This document shows positions 17,971-27,900 of a stretch of 64,000 nt of DNA, in pieces. Origin of the DNA: Spirosoma sp. KCTC 42546. GTDB taxonomy: Bacteria > Bacteroidota > Bacteroidia > Cytophagales > Spirosomataceae. The stretch spans positions 4,258,501 through 4,322,500 of the forward strand of contig NZ_CP041360.1 in assembly GCF_006965485.1 (NCBI RefSeq). The letters run 5' to 3'. The notes below the pieces were generated by a model. That model searched no databases. It was not told where the DNA came from and worked only from the letters and a program-made list of their open reading frames with translations. The position numbers were made by a program, and so were the translations under genes. Position 1 is the first letter of the stretch. Each line of letters opens with the position of its first letter.

Positions 17971-20334
17971 ATGAAAACAGTTACCACTTTTTTCCTCTTT
18001 TTCTGCATCAATACCTTGCTGCGGGCTCAGAGCGTCTCGTTTCAGGGAACCGTTCTTGACGGGCAAACTCAGGAACCCATACCGGGCGCTACGGTTCGAC
18101 TCCTCGGCACTACGATCGGGTCCATCACCGATGCACAGGGACGGTTTTCAGTAGCGGGTCAGCAGGCAACCGACAGCCTGATCATTAGCAGTATCGGTTA
18201 TCAGGAACGTCGGGTTGCCTCCTCCGGCAAACTGAGTATTAAGTTAATGCCCCGAATTGAGGACCTTCAACCGGTAGTGGTAACGGCCAGTCGGGAAGCT
18301 CAGGCTCGTTCGGAAGCGCCCATGGCTATTAGTCGTCTGTCATCGGGACTTTTGCAGGAAACTAAGCCCGTTAATCTCTACGAAGTCATTAACAAAACGC
18401 CCGGTGTGGTTATGCCAAACCTCGGCAACGAGCAACACATGATGGGTATCCGCCAGCCCTTCAGCACCAACGCCTATTATTTGTACCTGGAAGATGGGGT
18501 GGCAGTACGCCCAATGGGGATTTTCAATCATAACGCCCTGATCGAATTGAACTCCTTTTCGATCAGTTCTGTCGAGGTGGTGAAAGGACCGGTTTCCTCG
18601 CTGTATGGTCCCGAGGCCGTTGGGGGTGCCATTAATTTCCTGACGCATCGACCAACTGCCGTACCTGTAGTGCGGGTAGGCGTCATGGGCGATGGCTGGG
18701 GATACAGACGCGTTCAGGCGGGGGCGGGTGGCATGCTCACCAACCGACTTGGCCTGTTTGGGGGCGTATCTGTAGCCCGGCAGCGGAATAGCTGGCAAAC
18801 CCAAAGCGACTTCGATAAAGTGTCGCTCAATGCTCGTGCCGAATACGCGTTCTCCAACCAGACACGCCTGACGGGGACAGTTTCCTACAACCAGTATTAT
18901 TCGCAAACGGGCGGCAGTGTAGATAGCCTGGCGTATTACAGCCGTCAATACGTGAGCACAACTGATTTCACGTATCGAGATGTCCGGTCGCTCCGGTCGC
19001 GGTTGACACTGGAACACCGCTGGGCCGCCCACAGTGAAACATCGGCAACCGCCTTTTATCGGGACAACAGCCTGAAACAGAATCCAAATTACAGTATCCG
19101 CTGGAAATCGGAGGCCACCACAGCCACGGGTGAAATCAATGAAAATGCGTTTCATAGCATAGGCCTGATGGCCCAACACAGCCAGCGGTTTGCCTGGATC
19201 GACAGCCGATTACTCGTGGGTATAGTATATGATAACTCACCGACGACCTACTACGCGTACCAGACAGAGTTGCAAGCCACCTTACGGCCCGACAAACGGT
19301 CGGTGGAACGGTATGTTCAGGTACGCGAGTTGCCCGATCAGTTCCTGAGCCGGTATGCCGCCACGATTCATAATCTGGCCGCCTATGCGCAGTACGACTT
19401 TGCACCGATGCCGAATCTGCGTCTGTCGGCAGGACTCCGCTACGACCGAATGGCATTCGATTACGAGAATTTCCTGGATAAAACGACTGGCACAAAAAAC
19501 TACAATCAACTAACGCCTAAACTGGGGCTAACCTACGATCTTGGCCACGGTGCAGGCTTGTATGCAAATGTTAGTCGAGGATTTTCACCACCGGGGTTAA
19601 CAGCCGTGTTTCGTAAAAACCCGAATACCGCTGCCGGACAGCCCCCCTTCTATTATAACCTTCAGTCGGCCCAGTTTAGCAATCTGGAAGTAGGTGGCTG
19701 GGCGTCCTTTCTGAACAAAAAAGTCAACATCGACTGGGCTTTGTATCAGATGAATGGTATCAACGAACTGCTCAGCATTCGTCAGCCAGACAACTCAACC
19801 GACTATCAGAGTGCGGGCCGAACCCTCCACCGGGGTCTGGAATACAGCCTGACGTATAAACCCTCCGGTCAGTGGTTTTTCCGCTTCGGTGGCACCAATT
19901 CCATCCACCGCTTCGAGGACTTTGCCCTAAGCAACCTGCCATCCGATGTGGTAAAAAATCTGGCTCATTATGATATGCCACAGGCTCCCCGTTGGGTGGC
20001 CAATACAGAACTGACCTATAAGCCCCGCTGGGCGAAAGGCATACGGATGGCGATGGAGTGGCAGCGGATCGGTCCCTGGTATCAGAACCAGACCAATACG
20101 GTTCAGTACAACGATCGGGGAGCGTTTGGTGCGCGGGGTGTCAGCGTACTGAACCTGCGAACGGGCTACGTGTATAAGGCGATGGAAGTCTATGTAAACG
20201 TACTGAACCTGACAAATGAACTGTATGCCAACAACGCAACGCGGGGTAATGCCATTACCGACCGCACAACATTCACCCCAGCCGCACCCCGCACGTTTGT
20301 GATCGGTCTCCAATACAATTTCACTGGAAACTAA
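17971..20334 (+). CDS. TonB-dependent receptor
   Basis: The ATG at 17971 gives a signal peptide ending LLRAQ; 53 in-frame codons before it (from a TTG) are not protein-like. The 787-residue product has a carboxypeptidase-regulatory-like domain (about 22-98, TVLDGQTQEPIPGATVRLLG), and a plug with VVVTASREAQA, YLYLEDGVAVRPMGIFNHN and VEVVKGPVSSLYGPEAVGGA. The barrel ends in FVIGLQYNF. It imports a ligand across the outer membrane with energy from TonB. It heads an operon with a BNR-propeller gene 12 bases downstream and DUF5602 paralogue 2. The ligand is unknown; Cys and His residues of the partners point towards a metal complex, which is inference. Confidence 0.9.
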   Translation: MKTVTTFFLFFCINTLLRAQSVSFQGTVLDGQTQEPIPGATVRLLGTTIGSITDAQGRFSVAGQQATDSLIISSIGYQERRVASSGKLSIKLMPRIEDLQPVVVTASREAQARSEAPMAISRLSSGLLQETKPVNLYEVINKTPGVVMPNLGNEQHMMGIRQPFSTNAYYLYLEDGVAVRPMGIFNHNALIELNSFSISSVEVVKGPVSSLYGPEAVGGAINFLTHRPTAVPVVRVGVMGDGWGYRRVQAGAGGMLTNRLGLFGGVSVARQRNSWQTQSDFDKVSLNARAEYAFSNQTRLTGTVSYNQYYSQTGGSVDSLAYYSRQYVSTTDFTYRDVRSLRSRLTLEHRWAAHSETSATAFYRDNSLKQNPNYSIRWKSEATTATGEINENAFHSIGLMAQHSQRFAWIDSRLLVGIVYDNSPTTYYAYQTELQATLRPDKRSVERYVQVRELPDQFLSRYAATIHNLAAYAQYDFAPMPNLRLSAGLRYDRMAFDYENFLDKTTGTKNYNQLTPKLGLTYDLGHGAGLYANVSRGFSPPGLTAVFRKNPNTAAGQPPFYYNLQSAQFSNLEVGGWASFLNKKVNIDWALYQMNGINELLSIRQPDNSTDYQSAGRTLHRGLEYSLTYKPSGQWFFRFGGTNSIHRFEDFALSNLPSDVVKNLAHYDMPQAPRWVANTELTYKPRWAKGIRMAMEWQRIGPWYQNQTNTVQYNDRGAFGARGVSVLNLRTGYVYKAMEVYVNVLNLTNELYANNATRGNAITDRTTFTPAAPRTFVIGLQYNFTGN

Positions 20335-20346
20335 TGCCCATCATTC

Positions 20347-21543
20347 ATGAAAACACTACTCTTTTTTAGCGCCCTGTTAATCAATACACTAACTACACTT
20401 GCGAATCCGGGCGATTCGCTCCTGAAAATTCCCAACGCATCGTTTCCACGCCTGCAAACGGACCATCGGGGCAATCCGGTACTGACCTGGATCGAGCGGA
20501 CGAAAACAGGTATCTCGCTCATGCACTGCGTATCCACCAATGGAGGGAAAACATTTGGTGCACCAACGCGTATCAGCCTGCCCGCCACGACCGCAGCCCA
20601 CGGCGAAGATGTACCAAAACTTATATTTAAGGGCGATGGCACACAACTGGTGGTGTTCAGCCTGCCGAAGCCCACACCCGATGCACTCCGTGCCGGAAAC
20701 CTGCTGTACAAAGTGTCAACAGATCAGGGAAAAACCTGGAGCTTAGAACAACCTATACACCGAGATACAACAGCGGGTAAAAGCCACTCCTACGCCGAAC
20801 TAACCCGCCTGCCAACGGGCGAAATTGGACTGATCTGGCTGGATGAGAAACTACCCGGTCACGAAGGTCGCTCAGTTCGGTTTACCCAGACCCTGGCCAC
20901 CGGGGGATTCGGACCGGAAATTGTAGTTGATTCCAACGCCTGTCAATGCTGCCGCCCCGGTATTGTTTCCGATACTCAGGGACGCATTTACCTGACCTAC
21001 CGCGACTGGTTACCCACTGAAAACGGCCCGGGTGCACGAGATATTAGCTATGTCGTATCGACGGACAATGGTCTGTCTTTTAGTCCGCCCAACGTGCTGG
21101 TACATGACGACTGGCAGATCAATGCCTGTCCACATTCGGGGCCACAGTTGTTTGTTCGCGACGAAGTGGTGTATGCCACCTGGTATTCTGGTGCCAGTGA
21201 ACATGAAGGTATCCGGCTGGCCAGAGTCGATAAGCCACAAGCTACCGAGTTCATTGCCGGAGCCCAACGGACACACCCGCAGGTAACGGGCTGGGCCGAC
21301 GGGCGATTAGCGATGGTCTTTGAGGAGTTGGTGGGCGAAGCTCCCGATGCGTACCGTCAAACAATGGTGCGGACGTACATGGCCAATGGCGAATCCCGGA
21401 CAATGGCTCTAACGGCACCCGGTGAGTTAACCTCCTTGCCCGTGCTGCTCCCAACACCTGATGGCCTGCTGGTTGCCTACCAGAGCTGGCAGGGGCAGAG
21501 TACCAGTGTTATAGTAAAGAGAGTTCCTTTTTTTCAACCATAA
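20347..21543 (+). CDS. Secreted BNR/sialidase-like propeller with Cys/His motifs
   Basis: The 398-residue product has a signal peptide (MKTLLFFSALLINTLTTLAN). The fold is a sialidase-type propeller with Asp-box-like repeats VSTNGGKTFG, VSTDQGKTWS and VSTDNGLSFS. Unlike true sialidases it carries NACQCCRPG (Cys199, 201, 202) and NACPHSGPQ (Cys261, His263), which could bind a metal or form disulfides. I see no Arg triad typical of sialidases, so a glycosidase role is doubtful. It is the middle gene of the receptor operon with 12- and 13-base gaps, so it probably handles the same ligand in the periplasm or at the surface. Confidence 0.72.
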   Translation: MKTLLFFSALLINTLTTLANPGDSLLKIPNASFPRLQTDHRGNPVLTWIERTKTGISLMHCVSTNGGKTFGAPTRISLPATTAAHGEDVPKLIFKGDGTQLVVFSLPKPTPDALRAGNLLYKVSTDQGKTWSLEQPIHRDTTAGKSHSYAELTRLPTGEIGLIWLDEKLPGHEGRSVRFTQTLATGGFGPEIVVDSNACQCCRPGIVSDTQGRIYLTYRDWLPTENGPGARDISYVVSTDNGLSFSPPNVLVHDDWQINACPHSGPQLFVRDEVVYATWYSGASEHEGIRLARVDKPQATEFIAGAQRTHPQVTGWADGRLAMVFEELVGEAPDAYRQTMVRTYMANGESRTMALTAPGELTSLPVLLPTPDGLLVAYQSWQGQSTSVIVKRVPFFQP

Positions 21544-21556
21544 ACAATCAAATCCA

Positions 21557-22300
21557 ATGAATCTGTTTGCACTGGCTATTGTAGCCGCCACGACCCTGAT
21601 GGGGTCCAATGACACGCCTGCAGGCGAAAAGAAACCAGCCATTATTCAGTATGGCGAATCGGTAAAAGCCGGAAACGGCACCCTCCGTTCGTTTGTGCGG
21701 CTCGACGCCAAGGGCAACCCCGCACAACTGGGCGTGGCTATCTCCGAAGCTACGCTAAAAAGCCTGCCCGCTGAAGATGCGTATTGGGTGCTAACGATGC
21801 CCAAAGGAAGCGACAAGGCGCAAATTCAGCATGTATCGTTCAACTGGATGCCCCACGGTCACGAGCCAGATGGTGTGTACAATGTACCGCATTTCGACTG
21901 CCATTTTTACTATACATCCAACGAAGATCGGCTTGGCATTGTTGAAAATGATCCTCGGTTTGGCAAAGACCCTGAAGGCGCTTATCTGCCGAAGGGATAC
22001 GTAAAAGGCCCTGCGCTACCCCAAATGGGTGCCCACTGGATCGACCCGACCAGCCCTGAATTGAACGGCAAACCCTTTACAACAACCTTTATCTATGGCG
22101 CACTCGATGGCAAGGTTACCTTCCTGGAACCGATGTTTACGCTTGATTTTCTGAAGAACGTAAAGGACGAACAGCTACTTGTAAAACAAGCCGAAAAGGT
22201 GGAAAAAGCAGGCTTCTACCCCGCTGCTTACCGATTTGTATACAATGCTGCGGAGAAACAATATGAGGTAATTCTGGAGGATCTTCAGAACCGCAAGTAA
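21557..22300 (+). CDS. DUF5602/TTHB210-like secreted protein, paralogue 2
   Basis: The 247-residue product has a short signal peptide (MNLFALAIVAATTLMGS) but no lipobox, unlike paralogue 1. It repeats the same blocks in order: GNGTLRSFVRLDAKGNPAQL, then WMPHGHEPDGVYNVPHFDCH, MGAHWIDPTSPELNGKPFTT and KQYEVILEDL. The His block has gained a Cys (FDCH instead of FDFH), near other sulfur-bearing residues of the operon. It ends the receptor operon. One copy anchored to a membrane and one soluble copy suggests separate stations for one ligand; this is inference. Confidence 0.75.
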   Translation: MNLFALAIVAATTLMGSNDTPAGEKKPAIIQYGESVKAGNGTLRSFVRLDAKGNPAQLGVAISEATLKSLPAEDAYWVLTMPKGSDKAQIQHVSFNWMPHGHEPDGVYNVPHFDCHFYYTSNEDRLGIVENDPRFGKDPEGAYLPKGYVKGPALPQMGAHWIDPTSPELNGKPFTTTFIYGALDGKVTFLEPMFTLDFLKNVKDEQLLVKQAEKVEKAGFYPAAYRFVYNAAEKQYEVILEDLQNRK

Positions 22301-22419
22301 GTTAAAATTGCCTATTACATACAGAGACACGGAGAGCACAGAACCGTAAACTACTGATTTTTAGTATTTAATCCGCACTGGCGGCCCGTTCTGTTTTCTC
22401 TGTGGCTCCGCTTCCGCAG

Positions 22420-22460
22420 TCCGATGTGTTTAATAAATTTACTTTATTAAACACATCGGA
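22420..22460. repeat. 18-bp perfect palindrome
   Basis: Arms 22420-22437 and 22443-22460 are exact complements around a 5-base loop. It lies 120 bases past the DUF5602 paralogue 2 stop. Confidence 0.85.
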
Positions 22461-22486
22461 TTAATTTTTGCGCCAGTACGCTTCAG

Positions 22487-22518
22487 TCCCCAGATGTGAC
22501 GCTTCACTGGGGGCTTTT
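22487..22518 (+). terminator. Intrinsic terminator
   Basis: A ccccag/ctgggg stem (22488-22493 and 22507-22512) is followed by gcttttt. This is the clearest T-tailed terminator near this operon. Confidence 0.6.
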
Positions 22519-22553
22519 TCCGTTTTACAAACCTTCTGGTTGGGGTAAACGCC

Positions 22554-22561
22554 TAAATTTG
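22554..22561 (+). promoter_or_regulatory. Candidate -7 box of the orphan kinase gene
   Basis: TAAATTTG matches the Bacteroidota -7 consensus and lies 44 bases before the ATG at 22606. The -33 element is weak. Confidence 0.4.
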
Positions 22562-22605
22562 CCGACTTTTAGGGCATTTTTCTTAACCAATCGAAAGTTA
22601 TTTTC

Positions 22606-23940
22606 ATGACGTTTGCGACCTGGAATCTGTTGTTTACAGGCATGGTTAGCTCCATTTTGCTACTGAACGTAGTGCAATGGGGCATCTACCGGGAGCGCAT
22701 TTATGGTCTGTACACCCTATACATGCTGGCCTGGCTGGTTTATTTCAGTCTACGAGTAGACGAAATCAACAAGTATGTATCAGCCAATCTTTGGTATTTT
22801 GTTCGGGCTAGTGCCCCCATGCTGGCGTATTTTGTCTATTTCGACTTTGCCGACGCGCTGATTCAGCTCCAGGCCCGGCTACCGGGTCTGTTTCGGCTGT
22901 TCCGCCTGGCCAAAGCAGTAATTGTGAGTTACTTGGTGCTCATGGGCGTGTTATGCTTTGGTATAACAGACTGGTATGGAGCGCTCTACGACACAGCCCA
23001 CACGATCATGCGGTTACTCATGGTTGGGCTGGCAACCTACGGAATTGTACAAATCAGACAGCTAAGAGGGGTAGTGCCACGGTACATCGCGTTGGGGTCA
23101 AGTTATTTACTGGCCGGGGGTGTTGTGTCAATGATCATGACAATGGTGCATCGTTCATTAGGGGAACCCTTGTTAGTTATGTTTGCGCCTTTAACGTACC
23201 TGGAGTTTGGGATCCTGGCCGAGTTGATCTGCTTTACCCTGGTGCTGGGGTATCGGCAGCGTCGGGGGGCCATTAAGAGTGCTATTGTGGAACAACGGCT
23301 TGCCCGGGAACGCGAACGGCACCAACGTGAACAGGTGGAAGCCGAACTGGTTACCGAGAAACTTCAACAACAGATGTCGGCGATGCAGATGATGGCACTT
23401 CAGACGCAGTTGAATCCGCACTTTTTATTCAATAGTCTTAATTCGCTTTCCTCACTGATTGCCGATGAGCCGGTGAAAGCGATCCGATTCGTCGACGAAA
23501 TGTCGAGTGTTTACCGCTACCTGTTGCGCACTAATAATCTGGCGCTAACGACATTACAAACCGAATTAACGTTTATCGACTCCTATTATCACCTACTTAA
23601 AACCCGCTACGGAGCGGGAATTGAGTTGATTAAAACGGTTGACGAGTCATCTCTAACGTGCAAGCTCCCTCCCCTTACACTACAATTATTGCTTGAAAAC
23701 GCGGTAAAGCACAACATCGTCTCCGCCGAGAACCCCCTGGTGATTCGATTCGATACCAGCCCCGACGGCTGGCTGACGGTGAGCAACACACTCCAGCGAA
23801 AGACGGTTAACCGGGCAAATTCCACGCAGAAGGGGCTTCTTAATATCCTCTCCAAATACCAGCTTTTGGGCCAGCCCACACCTAAAGTAGAGGAAACAGC
23901 CGATGCGTTTATCGTATCCTTACCACTGATCGAAGATTAG
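22606..23940 (+). CDS. Orphan LytS-type sensor histidine kinase
   Basis: The 444-residue product has about seven membrane helices in residues 1-215, a highly charged coiled coil (about 222-265, RLARERERHQREQVEAELV), and a His_kinase domain with QLNPHFLFNSLNSLSSLI (His272). The ATPase part has LLLENAVKHN and GLLNILSKYQLL. The C-terminal Gly box is less regular than that of the kinase at 12732, with no clear GIGL motif. No response regulator is adjacent, so its partner is encoded elsewhere or is the LytTR protein at 13796. It is a single gene bounded by a terminator and by a hairpin downstream. Confidence 0.88.
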   Translation: MTFATWNLLFTGMVSSILLLNVVQWGIYRERIYGLYTLYMLAWLVYFSLRVDEINKYVSANLWYFVRASAPMLAYFVYFDFADALIQLQARLPGLFRLFRLAKAVIVSYLVLMGVLCFGITDWYGALYDTAHTIMRLLMVGLATYGIVQIRQLRGVVPRYIALGSSYLLAGGVVSMIMTMVHRSLGEPLLVMFAPLTYLEFGILAELICFTLVLGYRQRRGAIKSAIVEQRLARERERHQREQVEAELVTEKLQQQMSAMQMMALQTQLNPHFLFNSLNSLSSLIADEPVKAIRFVDEMSSVYRYLLRTNNLALTTLQTELTFIDSYYHLLKTRYGAGIELIKTVDESSLTCKLPPLTLQLLLENAVKHNIVSAENPLVIRFDTSPDGWLTVSNTLQRKTVNRANSTQKGLLNILSKYQLLGQPTPKVEETADAFIVSLPLIED

Positions 23941-23954
23941 ATTAAACGTATTTT

Positions 23955-24030
23955 TTAACCACAGAGGCACAGAGAACACAGAGAAAAATATGTCATAAAA
24001 ACTCTGTGTTCTCTGTGCCTCTGTGGTTAA
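23955..24030. repeat. 29-bp perfect hairpin, ACAGAG-type repeat
   Basis: Arms 23955-23983 and 24002-24030 are exact complements. The word accacagaggcacagagaa is one I recall as an intergenic repeat in many bacteria. It lies between two convergent gene ends. Confidence 0.85.
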
Positions 24031-24031
24031 T

Positions 24032-24808
24032 CTAATTTTGTCTAGTAGAGATCGTGTACACCGGCGTTTCCTGAAAGCGGGAGGCTACAATCAGTTCCGT
24101 ACTTCCCAAATGCGGCTTAAATAAATCGCTGGCTACCTGCGGGCAATTGTTGTCTTTAGATAAGTGCGACAACAACACATGGCTCATAAAATCAGGCTTG
24201 TGCGTTCTGAAAATTTCCAACGCCTGTTGGTTAGATAAGTGTCCCTTACCACCCCGGATTCGCTGTTTAAGAAAATAGGGGTAGCGGCCATTGGCCAGCA
24301 GGTCATCATCGTAATTGGCTTCCAGAAAAGCCGCATGGCATTGGCTAAAGTGATGGATGAGGTGTTCGCAGGGAGCGCCAATATCAGTAAAGACGCCCAC
24401 TCGCGTGTTCTGATACGAAATCAGGAAACTATGCGGATCGCTGGCATCATGATGTTTCGGAAAAGCGGTAACACAGAGTTCGCCAATCCAGACGGGTTCA
24501 TACCCACGCAACGCCCGGAGTGGAAACGTCTTTACAGGAAAGCCACAGTGTTGAAGCGTACCGGGCGTAATGAACACCGGTAATTGATATTTTTTGGCAA
24601 GTTGAGGAACACCCCGGATATGGTCTGAATGTTCGTGGGAAATAAAAATAGCCCGTACTTTATCCAGCGATAACCCGAGCCGCTCCATACGCCGTTCCGT
24701 TTCCCGGCAGGAGATGCCAGCATCGACTAATACCGCATCCTGATCGTTCCCAACGTAATAACAATTCCCGTTACTGCCCGAATTTAACGAGGTAATAAAT
24801 AAGTTCAT
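24032..24808 (-). CDS. WalJ/YycJ-like metallo-beta-lactamase-fold hydrolase
   Basis: The 258-residue cytoplasmic protein starts with LNSGSNGNCYYVG, typical of the YycJ/WalJ group. The metal motif FISHEHSDH (His58, His60, Asp62, His63) is followed by Asp in FTDIGAPCE and His in LSHLSKDN. Family members are two-metal nucleases or phosphodiesterases; Bacillus WalJ acts in DNA replication and repair. The exact substrate here is not known. It is a single gene; its stop lies two bases beyond the 29-bp hairpin, which converges with the kinase gene. Confidence 0.87.
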   Translation of the reverse strand: MNLFITSLNSGSNGNCYYVGNDQDAVLVDAGISCRETERRMERLGLSLDKVRAIFISHEHSDHIRGVPQLAKKYQLPVFITPGTLQHCGFPVKTFPLRALRGYEPVWIGELCVTAFPKHHDASDPHSFLISYQNTRVGVFTDIGAPCEHLIHHFSQCHAAFLEANYDDDLLANGRYPYFLKQRIRGGKGHLSNQQALEIFRTHKPDFMSHVLLSHLSKDNNCPQVASDLFKPHLGSTELIVASRFQETPVYTISTRQN

Positions 24809-24902
24809 GATGATCTGACAAGCTACGCAATCGCCATACGAAGGTACGGCTTTGTCAGAGATTGACAGGTAGGGTTATTTTTTTTCTTTGACAGGATTAA
24901 AA

Positions 24903-24973
24903 TGTAGTGCCGACCGTCCCGGTCGGGCGGGGAACACTTAGCTACACACCCGACCGGGACGGTCGGCACTACA
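24903..24973. repeat. REP-like GC-rich hairpin, copy 1
   Basis: Arms 24903-24927 and 24949-24973 are exact 25-base complements (core ccgaccgtcccggtcggg) with a 21-base loop. A second copy is at 39031-39105 and a half copy at 14581. It lies just past the end of the RND gene. Confidence 0.9.
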
Positions 24974-24983
24974 ACTATACCGC

Positions 24984-27900
24984 TTAGGCCTCTTTGGGTT
25001 CATCCTTCTTGGCGTTCTCTTTCAACGCTGCCAGACCTTTCTTTCCGTAAGCGAGTCGGGTAATACCGACATATAAAACAGGGACGACGAAAATGGCCAG
25101 CGAGGTAGCCGCTATCATTCCACCCAACACCGTACGACCAATTGTAGCGCGGGCAACCCCGCCTGCCCCACTCGCCAGCGCCAGGGGAAATACCCCCAGA
25201 ATGAAGGCTAGGGAAGTCATCAGAATCGGGCGTAGTCGCAGCCGAACCGCTTCAATGGTCGACTCCAGCAAATCCTCGCCTTTATCGACGCGCTCTTTCG
25301 CAAACTCCACAATCAGAATAGCGTTTTTGGCCGCCAACCCAATCAGGGTGATCAACCCGATCTGAGCGTACACGTTATTCGTAAGATACGGAAACAGGAT
25401 AAGCGCAACGATAGCACCCAGCGCACCGATGGGCACCGACAGCAGTACGGAAAATGGTACGGACCAGCTTTCGTATAAAGCAGCCAGGAACAAAAACACG
25501 AACCCAACCGACAGCATGAAAATGTAAATTGAGCTATTACCGGCGTTGATTTCTTCGCGGCTCAGTCCACCGAAATCGTAGGCGTAACCGGCAGGGAGTA
25601 CCTTGGCGGCTACCTCTCGTAGCGCGTCATTGGCCTGACTACTACTATAACCCGGCTTGGCTCCACCATTCAATTCGACGGAACGGAACAGGTTGAAGTG
25701 CGAAATCAGCGGAGCGTTTTCAATGACCGTAGTTTTAATAACCGCACTAATCGGCACCAACTGGCCACCCTGGTTACGAACGTAATACTGACCCAGATTT
25801 GTTACATCCGTTCGGTACATCGTATCTGCCTGCGCTACCACCCGAAACTTACGCCCGTAAATAATGAAGTCGTTGACGTACTGGCTACCGAGGTACGTTT
25901 GCATCGTCCGGTACACATTGCTCACCGAAATACCCAGTTTCTTGCATTTGTCGCGATCCACATCGACCCGGTACGCGGGGGCTTTGGCGGTGAAGTACGA
26001 AAACGCCCGACCAATTTCAGGCCGTTTGTTCGCTTCGGCCAGGAAGTTCTGTACCACACCGTCAAAGGCCTTCACGTCATCGTTGGTTTCACGCTGCTGA
26101 ATCTCAAACGTAAATCCTGAACTCTGTCCTAAACCCGGGATAGCCGGTGGCTGAATAACCTGAGGCCGAGCGTCGTTCAGTGTTGACAGAGCCCGTTGTA
26201 GTTTAACCACGAGCGAGTCGGCCTGCATACCCCGCTCGGTGCGTTCCTCCCAGGGTTTTAGCTGAATAAAGACCGTACCGCTGTTCGATTTTGAGGCAAA
26301 GGTGATGGCATTCAAACCGCCAAGGGCTGAAAAGTGCGCTACGTAAGGCTGCTTTTTCAGAATATCCATCACCTTGTTGAGCACAACCAAACTCCTTGAT
26401 GTCGAAGCCGCTTCCGGGATTTCATAGGTCACTATCAGACGTCCTTCGTCTTCCGTCGGGATAAAGCCGGTAGGTTTGGCGCGGAACAGCAGCGCCGTTC
26501 CAATATACACCACCACCAGCCCGACAATCACCAAAGGGGTCAGCTTAATCAGCCGCTTCACACCGTTGGAGTAGACATTCGTAACCCGCTCGAACCATTG
26601 ATTGAACTTGTAGAAGAACTTATTCAGTCCGGTCGCTTTTTCGTCGATGTGCATTGGCTGCAACAGCAATGTACAAAGCGCAGGTGTAAGCGACAGCGCA
26701 ACAAAGGCCGAAATCAACACCGAAACGGCAATCGTAATGGCAAACTGCTGGTAGAGTCGCCCGACAATGCCCGGAATAAAGCCTACGGGTACAAACACAG
26801 CCGCCAGAATCAGGGCAATGGCAATTACCGGAGCGGATATCTCCCGCATGGCTTCCCGAGTCGCGTCTTTGGGCGTCATACCCTTATCGAGGTTCACCTG
26901 CACGGCTTCGACCACCACAATCGCATCATCCACCACAATCCCGATGGCTAGTACAAAGGCAAAGAGTGTCAGCGTGTTAATGGTAAACCCAAGCGGTACG
27001 AACAGGGCAAATGTACCCACAATCGAAACCGGGATGGCCAGCAAGGTAATGAGCGTTGCCCGCCAGCTTTGCAGGAACAAAAACACGACCAGTACCACCA
27101 GCACGAGGGCTTCGCCTAAGGTTTTCACCACCTCGCCAATCGATACCTGAATTACCGACACTGATTCGAAAGGCACCACATAATTGATATCTTTCGGGAA
27201 CGTCTTTTTCAGGTTGTCCATGGCCTCATACACACCCTTGGCCGTTGCCAGCGCATTACTGCCCGGCAACTGATACACCAGCAAATAAGCCGCCCGATTG
27301 CCATCAACGAAGGAGTTACTGGCATAGGAGAACTTACCCAATTGCACCCGCGCTACATCTTTCAAATAGACCAATGAACCCTTAGCCGGATCGCTCCGTA
27401 CAATGATATTCCGGAAGTCCTCTTCCTTACTGAGTCGGCTGTTGGTAAATACGCTATACTCAAATGCCTGAGTAGAAGGTTGTGGGGACGCTCCTACCGA
27501 GCCACCCGCCACCTGTAGGTTTTGCTCCTGTAAGGCTGCCACTACATCGTCGGAGGTTAGGCCGAGTTGCGCAAGGCGGTCGGGTTTGAGCCAGATCCGC
27601 ATACTAAAATCATCCGCCCGGCTGAAAATATCCCCTACGCCCGGCACCCGTAACAGGGCATCCCTAATATAAATATTGGCGTAGTTATCCAGGAATGAGA
27701 CATTATGGGTCTTGTTGGGCGAGTAAATCGCAACCAGCATAAACAGGGATGGGTTTCGTTTCCGAACCACAACACCCAGGCGGGTAACCTCTTCCGGCAG
27801 CTGCGGCTGGGCAATACCCACCCGGTTCTGTACATCCAGAGCGGCAATATTCACATCGGTACCTACCTTGAACGTCACGTTCATGGTCATCCGACCATCG

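Larger units (their letters stand above)
22301..22605. other. Intergenic region with hairpins and promoter
   Basis: This gap holds, in order, a degenerate ACAGAG-type repeat (22321-22415), an 18-bp palindrome, a terminator-like hairpin with a T run, and a TAAATTTG box before the kinase gene. It therefore separates two transcription units. Confidence 0.6.

Noticed and set aside
18340..19179. 279-codon minus-strand frame
   Set aside because: It is antisense to the TonB-dependent receptor gene. Its length follows from codon bias of the real gene.
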